Part shown: positions 7,744 to 14,426 of the stretch, one piece after another
Layout of the letters: each line of letters starts with the position of its first letter
Numbering within the stretch: the first letter of the stretch is position 1
Notes under the pieces: model-generated
Told to the model about the DNA's origin: nothing
What the model saw: the letters and a program-made list of their open reading frames with translations, nothing else
Databases searched by the model: none
Assembly (NCBI GenBank): GCA_900547945.1
Contig: URIT01000082.1
Coordinates: forward strand, 1-14,732
Length of the DNA stretch: 14,732 bases
Source of the DNA: an uncultured bacterium
Lineage (GTDB): Bacteria; Verrucomicrobiota; Kiritimatiellia; RFP12; UBA1067
Reading direction: 5' to 3'
Translations under genes and position numbers: made by a program

Positions 7744-9744
7744 CTAGCGGGACTGGTCACGGTCGAGGCCGGGCATGCCGCGCGCGCCGAGCGGACCGCC
7801 GTCCGTCGCGAGGTCGCTTCCGAAACTTCCCGGCTTGAGCCGGTAGTCGCGCTTCGCCTCGTCCACGAACTGGGGCTCGCCGTAGACGCTCCCCCGGTCG
7901 AGGCCGAACTCGGCCTGGTAGCGCGCAAACTCGGCCGCGCCCGCGCCCCACTTCCCCGGTTCGAGGCGGATCTTCGGGTTCCCCGAGCGGCGCTCGCGTC
8001 CGTTCACGTGGTATTCGCACACGAGGTTTTCGGGGATCCAGTAAAGGTTGCGGTCCATCTCAAGGCCATCGCGCGCGGCGGGGTCCTTCACGCGCCAGTC
8101 GTTGAAGAAGCGCGTGGAGCGGTCCGTCGTGCGCACGAAGAGGTTGTTCCGCACGACGAAGTTCGTCGTGGGCGCGGCGTTGTCGTAGAACATGAGGTGC
8201 GCGCCGTTCGGGTTCGGGCGCTGGTCGTGGCTCCAGCAGAACCCCGCGTCGACGCACGTGTTGTGCTCGAAGAGGATGTTGCCCGTGAAGCTGCGGAGAT
8301 CGTGGTTCCAGTATTCGAACGAGTACTCGGCCTGCCAGATCACGTTGTCGCGCCACGTGACGTCCGTCTCCCACCGGGGGTCGTGGTTCGTCTGGTTCGT
8401 GAGCGCCGCGTCGTAGATCTGCCAGATGCGGTTGCGCTCGACGAGGTTGTTGTGGCACGCGCCCCAGAACTCGATGCCGTTGCCGTAGCGCACGGGGTAG
8501 GCGACCTTCCCCGTCTTCGGGTCCTTCTTCCAGAACTGGAGGCCGCCGCCGATCCAGGAGATGTCGCAGTTGCGGATGACGATGTTGCGCGTGCTGCCGC
8601 CGCCGAAGCCGTGCGCCGCGCCGTAGCGGACGGCGAGGCCGTCGTAGACGACGTCGTGGCAGCCGTTCTCGTTGACGATGTGGCGCGTGAGCGCGAGTTC
8701 GATCGACGTGAACGCCGTTCCAGGATTGCGCGGATACTTCACGAACACGCGCTCGTCCACGGGGTCGTGCCAGAAGTCGAGGTCCCTCTCCAGCTTCGTC
8801 GCGTTCGGCCACGGCTTCTCCCAGTCGGGATTGCACCACTTCTTCACGCCCCACGCCGCGCCGTGGTCGCAGATGAAGATGCCGACGTCCGTTGGGATCG
8901 TCTCCTCCTTCCGCACCTCCAGACGCCAGAGCCCGAGCGGCACGAAGTCGAACACCGCCCCCTCCGGCATCACGTCGCCGATGGAGAAGTGGAACCAGCC
9001 GTCCCCCAGATCGCCCGGACGGGAAAGCAGCACCTCCAGCGTCCGCCATTCGGCGTCGATCCCGGTGCGCGGCGCCCTGCCCGCCAACGCCGTCGTCCAC
9101 GGCGGACGGTTGAGCGACAGCCGCAACCCCTCCAGGCGGAACGGCTTCGTCGTGCGCACCTTGAGGCGCAGCAGCGCCGCCTCGGGAAGGTTCTCCACGC
9201 GCGGCCCCCAGAGCTGTAGGAGGTTCGCCGCCGCGCGCACCTTCTTGTCAAGCGTCACGCGCACGAAACGCTCGCCCCCCTCCGCCACGGTGCGCACGGC
9301 ACCCCGGTTCCCCTCCTGGAAGGATCCGCTCCAGCCCGCCAGAAGCGCGGCGGCGTCCCGGATCCGCTCCTTCACGACAGGCGGCGTGCGCGGCCGCGTC
9401 GCCCAGATGTCCGCACCCTCCTGCACCCAGTCCTCGGGACGGCTGCGGTCCACGCTCTGCTGCAGGATCGGCTTCGCACCCGTTCCATACGTCGCGTACG
9501 TGACGGGCCTCCCCGGCTCGCCGCTCCGGGGCCGCAGCGTCCCGCGCCACAACCCGCCACGGCGGAAGAGGACCCAGTCGCCGGGTTTCACGTCGAGGCG
9601 GTTCACCTGGTCGAGTGTCCGCACGGCGGTCGCCTCGCTCGTCCCAGAGGCCGCGTCGTCGCCGCGTTCGCTGTCCACAAACCACGTCTCCGCGACGGCA
9701 CAGGCCGCCACGGAAACCCCGAAGAACAATGCCGCTCTTTTCAT
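7744..9744 (-). CDS. Secreted right-handed parallel beta-helix protein (pectate-lyase-like fold)
   Basis: The protein has 666 residues. Residues 1-19 are a signal peptide (MKRAALFFGVSVAACAVAE). Residues 20-120 form the start typical of secreted beta-helix proteins: WFVDSERGDDAASGTSEATA, then RTLDQVN and PGDWVLFRRGG. Residues 130-280 look like an inserted beta-sandwich resembling a carbohydrate-binding module (FVRVTLDK, LRLKVRTTKPF, WRTLEVLL, WFHFSIGDV). From about 305 to 600 come Asn-rich helix turns such as VYDGLAVRYG, NIVIRNCDISWIGG, NLVERNRIW, VTWRDNVIW and FVVRNNLFVR. The fold fits polysaccharide lyases or glycoside hydrolases acting on pectin-like chains, but I cannot identify catalytic residues or a CAZy family. 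It may work with the GH105 fusion encoded on the same strand. The ATG is set by the promoter 6 nt upstream. Confidence 0.85.
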   Translation of the reverse strand: MKRAALFFGVSVAACAVAETWFVDSERGDDAASGTSEATAVRTLDQVNRLDVKPGDWVLFRRGGLWRGTLRPRSGEPGRPVTYATYGTGAKPILQQSVDRSRPEDWVQEGADIWATRPRTPPVVKERIRDAAALLAGWSGSFQEGNRGAVRTVAEGGERFVRVTLDKKVRAAANLLQLWGPRVENLPEAALLRLKVRTTKPFRLEGLRLSLNRPPWTTALAGRAPRTGIDAEWRTLEVLLSRPGDLGDGWFHFSIGDVMPEGAVFDFVPLGLWRLEVRKEETIPTDVGIFICDHGAAWGVKKWCNPDWEKPWPNATKLERDLDFWHDPVDERVFVKYPRNPGTAFTSIELALTRHIVNENGCHDVVYDGLAVRYGAAHGFGGGSTRNIVIRNCDISWIGGGLQFWKKDPKTGKVAYPVRYGNGIEFWGACHNNLVERNRIWQIYDAALTNQTNHDPRWETDVTWRDNVIWQAEYSFEYWNHDLRSFTGNILFEHNTCVDAGFCWSHDQRPNPNGAHLMFYDNAAPTTNFVVRNNLFVRTTDRSTRFFNDWRVKDPAARDGLEMDRNLYWIPENLVCEYHVNGRERRSGNPKIRLEPGKWGAGAAEFARYQAEFGLDRGSVYGEPQFVDEAKRDYRLKPGSFGSDLATDGGPLGARGMPGLDRDQSR

Positions 9745-9750
9745 GGGCCC

Positions 9751-9759
9751 AGTATAGCA
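9751..9759 (-). promoter_or_regulatory. Extended -10 (TGCTATACT), apparently leaderless start
   Basis: The minus strand reads TGCTATACT, then GGGCCC, then the ATG at 9744. The 6-nt gap would put the transcription start at the start codon, with no ribosome-binding site. The nine bases are identical to those before the GH105-fusion gene (6010-6018). The usual -35 position falls within a small hairpin (9771-9787), and no -35 consensus is present. Confidence 0.6.
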
Positions 9760-9765
9760 AAAAGA

Positions 9766-9793
9766 CTAAATCGCCGCTACGCGGCGACTTAAT
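9766..9793. repeat. Short TTAAG-type hairpin repeat
   Basis: TCGCCGC (9771-9777) and GCGGCGA (9781-9787) form a perfect 7-bp stem with a 3-nt loop. It is flanked by TAAA on one side and CTTAA on the other. It belongs to the same family as the twin hairpins at 9931-9984 and the units near 11637. Confidence 0.65.
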
Positions 9794-9842
9794 CCCCCTC
9801 CCCCATCCTTGGTAGTCCATACACCGTCCAGCGTGAGCGGAC

Positions 9843-9890
9843 GCGACAAGCGCGTCCCTCCCGTTTCGTGTCTCCTCGACAAGCGCGTCC
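9843..9890. repeat. Direct repeats of CGACAAGCGCGTCC
   Basis: CGACAAGCGCGTCC occurs at 9844-9857 and again at 9877-9890. The first copy continues as CTCCC. A reverse-complement copy (GGGAGGGACGCGCTTGTC) lies 4.5 kb away at 14369-14386, so this is a dispersed intergenic repeat. The rest of the 9745-9951 gap holds nothing else I recognise apart from the promoter and hairpins listed separately. Confidence 0.7.
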
Positions 9891-9930
9891 ATTCTGGACA
9901 TCACATCGTCGTCGCCCCCACCGAAGGCAT

Positions 9931-9984
9931 TTAAAGCCGCGAAGCGGCGGCTTAACCACTTAAAGCCGCGAAGCGGCGGCTTAA
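9931..9984. repeat. Two identical 25-bp hairpin repeats, second overlapping ispH
   Basis: The 25-bp palindromic element at 9931-9955 is repeated exactly at 9960-9984, separated by CCAC. Each has outer arms TTAAAGCCG and CGGCTTAA and an inner stem GCCGC-GAA-GCGGC. On the minus strand the right copy encodes LSRRFAAL at the end of IspH and the left copy supplies its TAA stop. As tandem hairpins after a coding region they may also act in transcript ending or stability, though no T-tract follows. Confidence 0.8.
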
Positions 9985-10827
9985 TTCCCCTCGTATGCGT
10001 TCCAGGAACGCCTCCGGCGTCGAGGCGCCGGACGTGACGCCCAGCGTGCCGATCCCCGTGAAATCGCAACCCGAAAGTTCGGCATCCGTCGCCACGCGCC
10101 AGACCCGCGCCCCGCCCATCTCGGCGATCTCGGCGAGGCGGCGCGTATTCGAGCTCGTTGCGCTCCCAAGCACCAGAACGCCGTCTCCGCCGCGCGCAAC
10201 GAAACGGCGCACGGCCTCCTGCCGGTCGCGCGTCGCCGTGCAGGCCTCGGAGGCGGGCGTCGTCTCCACGTGCCGGCAGCGCGCGCGCAGGGCCGTCCGC
10301 ACGTCCCTCAGCACATTGTCCGAGAGCGTCGTCTGGCTCACGACGCCGATGTGCGCGTCCGGCGGCAAGGGGCACGCCGCCACGTCCTCCGGCGTCGCCA
10401 CCACGGCCACCCGCGCGCCTGCCTCCCGCGCTTCGTCCACGACGCCGCGCACCTCCACGTGATCCGCATGCCCCACCACGACGACGGCGAGCCCCCGCGC
10501 GGCGTAGGTCCGCACCTGGCGGTGGACGCGCGCCACGAACGGACAGGTCGCGTCGATCACCCGCAATCCGCGCCGCGCCGCCTCGTGCCGCGCCTCCGGG
10601 CCCACGCCATGCGCGGAGAAGAGGACCGTGCCCCCCTCCGGCACCTCCGCGAGGGCCTCCACCACGCGCATCCCCTTCGCCCGCAGGTCCGCCACCACGG
10701 ACTCGTTGTGGACGAGTTGATGCAGGCAGAAGAGCGGACCCGAAACGGCAAGGGCGTGAAGCGCCTTTTCAATGGCGGCCCTCACGCCCATGCAGAAGCC
10801 ATGCGGTTCCAGCACCTCGACCTTCAC
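9952..10827 (-). CDS. ispH: 4-hydroxy-3-methylbut-2-enyl diphosphate reductase (IspH/LytB)
   Basis: The protein has 291 residues, slightly short for the family. It catalyses the last step of the methylerythritol phosphate pathway, making IPP and DMAPP with a [4Fe-4S] cluster. The three cluster cysteines are C12 (HGFCMGV), C95 (ATCPFV) and C196 (SEACTAT). Substrate-site residues are also present: H40 (LVHN), H73 (SAHG), H123 and E125 (DHVEV), T166-T167 (SQTTL), GSATSSN and SGASTPE. The start is GTG at 10827, 1 bp after the mazG stop codon, which implies translational coupling. The last 10 residues (LSRRFAALSG) and the stop codon are encoded by the dispersed hairpin repeat, so the natural C-terminus has probably been replaced or extended. 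Confidence 0.95.
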   Translation of the reverse strand: MKVEVLEPHGFCMGVRAAIEKALHALAVSGPLFCLHQLVHNESVVADLRAKGMRVVEALAEVPEGGTVLFSAHGVGPEARHEAARRGLRVIDATCPFVARVHRQVRTYAARGLAVVVVGHADHVEVRGVVDEAREAGARVAVVATPEDVAACPLPPDAHIGVVSQTTLSDNVLRDVRTALRARCRHVETTPASEACTATRDRQEAVRRFVARGGDGVLVLGSATSSNTRRLAEIAEMGGARVWRVATDAELSGCDFTGIGTLGVTSGASTPEAFLERIRGELSRRFAALSG

Positions 10828-10828
10828 G

Positions 10829-11623
10829 TCAGGGAGCCTTCCCCTTCGCCGCGTCCCACAGCGTCTCCATCTCCGCGAGGGACATGCCCTTCAGGTCGCG
10901 TCCGGCCTCCTTCGCCCCGGCCTCGACCGCGCGGAACCGCCGCGCGAACTTGGCGGTCGCCCCCTCCAGCGCGCTTTCGGAATCGGCCTTCAGGTGCCGC
11001 GCGAGGTTCGTGACGGAGAAGAGCAGGTCGCCCAGCTCCTCCTTCACGTGCGGGTCGAGCGCCGTGTCGTCCGACGCGGCGACGGCCTCCTCCAGCTCGG
11101 CAAGCTCCTCGCGGATCTTCGCGAGAGGCCCCTTCGCGTCCTTCCAGTCGAACCCCACGCGCGCCGCCTTCTCCTGCGAGCGCTGCGCCTTCAGGAGCGC
11201 GGGCAACGTCGGCGGCACGCCGTCGAGCGCGCTGTGGCGCGCCTCCTTGCGATGCTCCTGCTGCTTGATCTGCTCCCAGTTCTTCAGGACGGTCGCGGGA
11301 TCCTTCGCCACGACGTCGCCGAAGACGTGCGGATGCCGACGCACCAGCTTGTCCGCGATCGCGTTCGCAACGTCGTCGAAGGTGAAGCGCCCCTCCTGCT
11401 CGGCCATCACGCACTGGAACATCACCTGGAGAAGCACGTCGCCAAGCTCCTCCACGTAATTCGCCGTGTCCTCGGGGCGGTCCATCGCGGCGAGCAGTTC
11501 GTAGGTCTCCTCCAGGACGCACGGCTTGAGCGTCGAGAGCGTCTGCACGCGGTCCCACGGGCACCCCGCCTCCGGGTCGCGGAGGCGGACCATGATGGAA
11601 TGAAGTCGTTCTATGCCGGACAT
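10829..11623 (-). CDS. mazG: Nucleoside triphosphate pyrophosphohydrolase MazG
   Basis: The protein has 264 residues, full length for a two-domain MazG. It hydrolyses (d)NTPs to monophosphates and pyrophosphate in the cytoplasm. The N-terminal block LRDPEAGCPWDRVQT (14-28) and the metal-binding residues E38, E39, E42 with EELGD (58-62) mark the first domain. HPHVFGD and a conserved KNWEQIKQQE follow. The second domain repeats the motifs as REELAELEEA and KEELGDLLFSVTNLARH. It is upstream of, and coupled to, ispH, a combination without obvious metabolic logic. No clear Shine-Dalgarno site precedes the ATG; the upstream DNA is the TTAAG repeat region. Confidence 0.95.
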   Translation of the reverse strand: MSGIERLHSIMVRLRDPEAGCPWDRVQTLSTLKPCVLEETYELLAAMDRPEDTANYVEELGDVLLQVMFQCVMAEQEGRFTFDDVANAIADKLVRRHPHVFGDVVAKDPATVLKNWEQIKQQEHRKEARHSALDGVPPTLPALLKAQRSQEKAARVGFDWKDAKGPLAKIREELAELEEAVAASDDTALDPHVKEELGDLLFSVTNLARHLKADSESALEGATAKFARRFRAVEAGAKEAGRDLKGMSLAEMETLWDAAKGKAP

Positions 11624-11636
11624 GGAATGAAAAAAA

Positions 11637-11793
11637 TTAAGTCGCTCCGCTGTAAGTGGTTAAGTCGCTTCGCTTTAAGTGGTTAAGTAGTTAAGTCGCT
11701 TTAGGCACTTAATCACTTAATCACTTAACCACTTAACTACTTAACCACTTAACCACTTAACCACTTAACTACTTAACTACTTAACTACTTAAT
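11637..11793. repeat. 8-bp tandem repeat array with opposed units
   Basis: Eleven perfectly phased units of YACTTAAY occupy 11706-11793 (88 bp). To the left, units of the complementary sequence face them: TTAAGTGG, TTAAGTAG and TTAAGTCG at 11675-11698, with further units at 11637-11644 and 11652-11667. The two sets could pair into a hairpin around CTTTAGG. The region fills the gap between the HAD-like gene and mazG, and its left part shares the TTAAG...CTTTAAGTGG design of the hairpins at 9931-9984. The low GC content contrasts with the surrounding DNA. Copy number may vary by replication slippage. No spacers or replication genes are present. Confidence 0.9.
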
Positions 11794-11797
11794 CTCC

Positions 11798-12478
11798 CTA
11801 GATGTGCAGCATGCGGAAGACGACGTCCGCGAGCTTCGCGTCGAAGCCCGAGACAACGGCGTCGGCGCCGCCGAAGTCCTGGTAGGCGACGTGGTCGTGT
11901 TCGACCGCGAGGGCGCTCAGGCCCGCGACGAGCGCGCTCTTCACGCCCTTGCCCGAACCCGTGACCGCCACCGCGAGCATGTTGACGAGGTCGTTCTGGC
12001 TGCACGCGCGGCGCCAGGCGTCCCACTTGCAGTTCCCGTAGGTCTTCGACGGCTCGGCGTAGGGGACGACGAGGCCGGCGTCGAGGTCCGCAAGCGCGGG
12101 CCGCAACGCCGCCAGGTCCGCGCGCGTCGCGACGACGACCTTCAGCCCCCGCGCCGTGAGGCCCTTCACGAACGCCTTGAAGCCGGGCGTCACAGCGGCG
12201 GCGCACGCCTCCGTGAGCGCCGCGCGGAACGCCGCGTCCAGCTCCTGCGCGACGGCGGCGGCGTCGGCCTTGACGTCCAGCGCCTCGAAGAGCTCCGTCA
12301 GGCCACCCTGGTAGTTGCCACCCACGAGGTGCGTCGCCTCAAGCTTGACCGTGAGGTCCACACCCTTGGGGGCCAGGACCTTCTTCGCGACGTCGAACAG
12401 GATCTGCGCACCATCGACGGCGGTGAAGTCGAATTCGACGACCACGCCGCGCGGAATGGACTTTCTCTCTTCTGCCAT
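11798..12478 (-). CDS. HAD-superfamily-like protein, probably catalytically degenerate
   Basis: The protein has 226 residues. The fold pattern is that of a beta-phosphoglucomutase-like HAD protein: VVVEFDFTAVDG (12-23) at the motif I position, TPGFKAFVKGLTARGLKVVVAT (97-118) leading to motif II Thr118, K145 or K151 for motif III, and a C-terminal AYQDFGGADAVVSGF (198-212). The motif I nucleophile aspartate is replaced by E15 (E-F-D instead of D-x-D). Where motif IV normally has an aspartate (EDS), the protein has TGS (173-175). Phosphatase or mutase activity is therefore doubtful; a regulatory or binding role is possible. It follows the phosphofructokinase gene by 25 bp with a good ribosome site (GGAAAGGAAA), so the two are probably one operon. 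The superfamily call is by eye. Confidence 0.7.
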   Translation of the reverse strand: MAEERKSIPRGVVVEFDFTAVDGAQILFDVAKKVLAPKGVDLTVKLEATHLVGGNYQGGLTELFEALDVKADAAAVAQELDAAFRAALTEACAAAVTPGFKAFVKGLTARGLKVVVATRADLAALRPALADLDAGLVVPYAEPSKTYGNCKWDAWRRACSQNDLVNMLAVAVTGSGKGVKSALVAGLSALAVEHDHVAYQDFGGADAVVSGFDAKLADVVFRMLHI

Positions 12479-12503
12479 TGGTTGGTTTCCTTTCCCGTGG
12501 CCC

Positions 12504-13736
12504 TTATTTCTTCACGACGCGCGTCTTGCGGGGACGCGGCTGGCCGATTTCCTTGAGCAGCTTGCGGAAGCGGCTGTTGCGCACGTTGAACGGCTTGCCG
12601 CCCTTGATGCGCTCGAACTCGCACGCGCGCAGTTCGTTGTGCTGGTCCTCGTCCTTGCCGACCACGCCGCCGATTCCGGCGAGCGCGCACTCCACCGCCT
12701 TCACCGCGCACGCATGGATGAGGCGCAGGTCCTTCTTGTTCGGCGCCGCCGCGCGGGCGAAGTAGCCGCTCTTGAAGACCTGCGTCTTCTCCGCGCCGAT
12801 CTTCGCCGCGAACTGCTTGGCGAAGTACTGCCCCACGTTCACCTTGTCGAGCCGGGGATGGCCGAACGCATCCAGCGGGATCTCCTCGCCCTGCTTCTTG
12901 AGCTCGGCGATGATCTGCTTCACGCACGCACCCTCGGAAACGAAGATGTTCACGCTGTCGTACTTGTCCATGATCGCCCGAAGACGCTTGGCCTCGGCCT
13001 CGATGTCGATCTTCGCCTCGGGCACGTACACCGCGTGGACGTCCTGGCGCTCGCGCGTGAGGCCGAACTCCGGCAGGAACTTGATGCGGCGGTCGAGCAT
13101 CTTGTGGTAGGTGATCGCCGTGAACGCCGTCAACCACCCGCAATTGCGCCCCATCACCTCGTGGATGATGAGCGCGCGCGGGTTCGCGCTGTTCTCCTTG
13201 ACGACGTTCATGAAGAACCTCGCGCCCTCCTCCGCCGCCGTGTAGGCGCCGAGGGACTGCTTGATCGGGTAGACGTCGTTGTCGATCGTCTTGGGGAGGC
13301 CCACGACCGTGAGCGCGTAGTTGTTCTTCGCGAGATACGCCGCAAGGTCCGCCGCCGTCGTGTTCGTGTCGTCGCCGCCAATCGTGTGGAGGACGTCCAC
13401 GCCGTCCTTCACGAGCTGGTCCGCCGCCACCTTGAGCGGATCCTCGCCCTCCTTCACGAGCCCGCGCTTCACGCAGTCCTTCACGTTCGTGAGCTTCACG
13501 CGGCTGTTGCCGATCGGACTGCCGCCGTGCTTCGTAAGCACGAGCGCGTTCTTGCGCACCTCGGGCGTGACGGGGATCGACTCGCCCTTGAGGAGGCCCA
13601 TGTAGCCGTTGACGTAGCCGATCATCTCGACCTCCGGCGCCCGCTTCGTGTACTCGTCGATCAGGAACCCGATCGAGGAACTGAGACAGGGCGCGAGACC
13701 GCCCGCCGTGAGAAACGCTACCTTCTTGACAGCCAT
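12504..13736 (-). CDS. 6-phosphofructokinase, probably pyrophosphate-dependent
   Basis: The protein has 410 residues. It phosphorylates fructose 6-phosphate to fructose 1,6-bisphosphate in glycolysis. GGLAPCLSSSIG near the N-terminus, GGDDTNTTA, PKTIDND and EVMGRNCGWLTAF are the family blocks. GGDD in place of the ATP enzyme's GGDG/GGEG, and Lys in PKTIDND in place of Gly, are the established marks of pyrophosphate use (EC 2.7.1.90), which saves ATP and makes the step reversible. The ATG has AAAGGT 11 nt upstream. The gene lies 53 bp downstream of ribH and 25 bp upstream of the HAD-like gene on the same strand. The phosphate donor is predicted from residues only. Confidence 0.93.
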   Translation of the reverse strand: MAVKKVAFLTAGGLAPCLSSSIGFLIDEYTKRAPEVEMIGYVNGYMGLLKGESIPVTPEVRKNALVLTKHGGSPIGNSRVKLTNVKDCVKRGLVKEGEDPLKVAADQLVKDGVDVLHTIGGDDTNTTAADLAAYLAKNNYALTVVGLPKTIDNDVYPIKQSLGAYTAAEEGARFFMNVVKENSANPRALIIHEVMGRNCGWLTAFTAITYHKMLDRRIKFLPEFGLTRERQDVHAVYVPEAKIDIEAEAKRLRAIMDKYDSVNIFVSEGACVKQIIAELKKQGEEIPLDAFGHPRLDKVNVGQYFAKQFAAKIGAEKTQVFKSGYFARAAAPNKKDLRLIHACAVKAVECALAGIGGVVGKDEDQHNELRACEFERIKGGKPFNVRNSRFRKLLKEIGQPRPRKTRVVKK

Positions 13737-13789
13737 GTTCTTCTACCTTTCGTTGAAACGTTGAATGTTGAAATCACACAGGACCGCGC

Positions 13790-14254
13790 TCAGCCGAGCT
13801 GCCGGAGCGCGTTCACGACCTCGATGGCCGCCTGCATCGCCGCGAAGCCCTTGTTGCCCTGCTTCGTACCGCAGCGCTCGACCGCCTGCTCCAGGTTCTC
13901 CGCGCTCACCACGCCGTCCGTCACGGGCACGCCCGTCTCCAGCGCAATCTGGCTGAATGCGCGCGCCGTCGTCTCGCAGATGAGCCCCGCATGCGCCGTC
14001 GCGCCCTGCACGACCGCGCCGAGGCCGACGACCGCGTCGTACCGCCCCGACGCCGCGAGCTTCTTCGCCGCGACGGGGATCTCGTAGGCCCCCGGCACGC
14101 GCACGAGCAGAAGGTCCGCCCCGTCGCCGCCGAGGCGCATGAACGCATCCTCCGCGCCCTTCACAAGCTGCTCCACCAGAAAGGAGTTAAAGCGGCTCGC
14201 CACGAGCGCGATCTTCAGCCCCTTCGCCGTCAAATTACCTTCAAGTGTCTTCAT
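13790..14254 (-). CDS. ribH: 6,7-dimethyl-8-ribityllumazine synthase (RibH)
   Basis: The protein has 154 residues, the normal length. It condenses 5-amino-6-ribitylaminouracil with 3,4-dihydroxy-2-butanone 4-phosphate in riboflavin synthesis and usually forms pentameric or icosahedral shells. Family motifs are SRFN (20-23), VPGAYEIP (53-60), GAVVQGATAHAG (79-90) with H88 at the catalytic histidine position, and ERCGTKQGNKG (126-136). The arginine usual in the GxVIRG loop is Q83 here, a mild deviation. No other riboflavin gene is adjacent. The ATG has AAAGGACGAC just upstream and its own promoter (14285-14313). It probably heads a transcript continuing into the phosphofructokinase gene. Confidence 0.95.
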   Translation of the reverse strand: MKTLEGNLTAKGLKIALVASRFNSFLVEQLVKGAEDAFMRLGGDGADLLLVRVPGAYEIPVAAKKLAASGRYDAVVGLGAVVQGATAHAGLICETTARAFSQIALETGVPVTDGVVSAENLEQAVERCGTKQGNKGFAAMQAAIEVVNALRQLG

Positions 14255-14284
14255 CGTCGTCCTTTCGGATTGGGAGTGGAGGCC

Positions 14285-14313
14285 ATTATCTCACAAGACG
14301 GTGGACGGGGCAA
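14285..14313 (-). promoter_or_regulatory. Sigma70-type promoter of ribH
   Basis: The minus strand has TTGCCC (14313-14308), a 17-bp spacer and GATAAT (14290-14285). TGA directly precedes the -10 hexamer. The predicted start lies about 7 nt downstream, leaving a leader of roughly 25 nt that contains the Shine-Dalgarno site AAAGGA. The leader is too short for an FMN riboswitch and I see none. Confidence 0.6.
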
Positions 14314-14368
14314 GCCCGAACCGCCCTTCGTACAACATTTTTGTCCGTTTTTTCTGAAACCGATACAC

Positions 14369-14426
14369 GGGAGGGACGCGCTTGTCACGTCCGTACCCCG
14401 TCGGTCGCGACAAGCGTGACCCTCCC
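14369..14426. repeat. Inverted repeat with CGCTTGTC/GACAAGCG arms
   Basis: GGGAGGGACGCGCTTGTC (14369-14386) pairs with GCGACAAGCGTGACCCTCCC (14407-14426), with a few mismatches and a 20-nt loop. The left arm is the exact reverse complement of part of 9845-9862, so it is a dispersed repeat. It lies directly after the stop of the preceding minus-strand gene and before the ribH promoter, a plausible terminator site. No T-run follows. Confidence 0.7.

Noticed and set aside
7740..7751. Perfect palindrome CCCGCTAGCGGG between convergent genes as a bidirectional terminator
   Set aside because: The stem is only about 5 bp once a loop is allowed, there is no T-run, and it overlaps the stop codon. It may be chance in GC-rich DNA.
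6883..9219. Long plus-strand frame of about 780 codons across the pseudouridine synthase and the beta-helix gene
   Set aside because: It overlaps rluD in another frame and is antisense to the beta-helix gene. Its composition is Arg/Pro-rich with no recognisable domain.
9779..9951. A coding gene between the beta-helix gene and ispH
   Set aside because: Frames through this gap translate repeat sequence and lack a ribosome site or any motif.
11637..11793. Iteron-type replication origin
   Set aside because: There is no replication initiator gene, DnaA box cluster or plasmid gene nearby; the flanking genes are chromosomal housekeeping genes.
14255..14284. FMN riboswitch upstream of ribH
   Set aside because: The leader after the predicted promoter is only about 25 nt and shows none of the conserved riboswitch helices.
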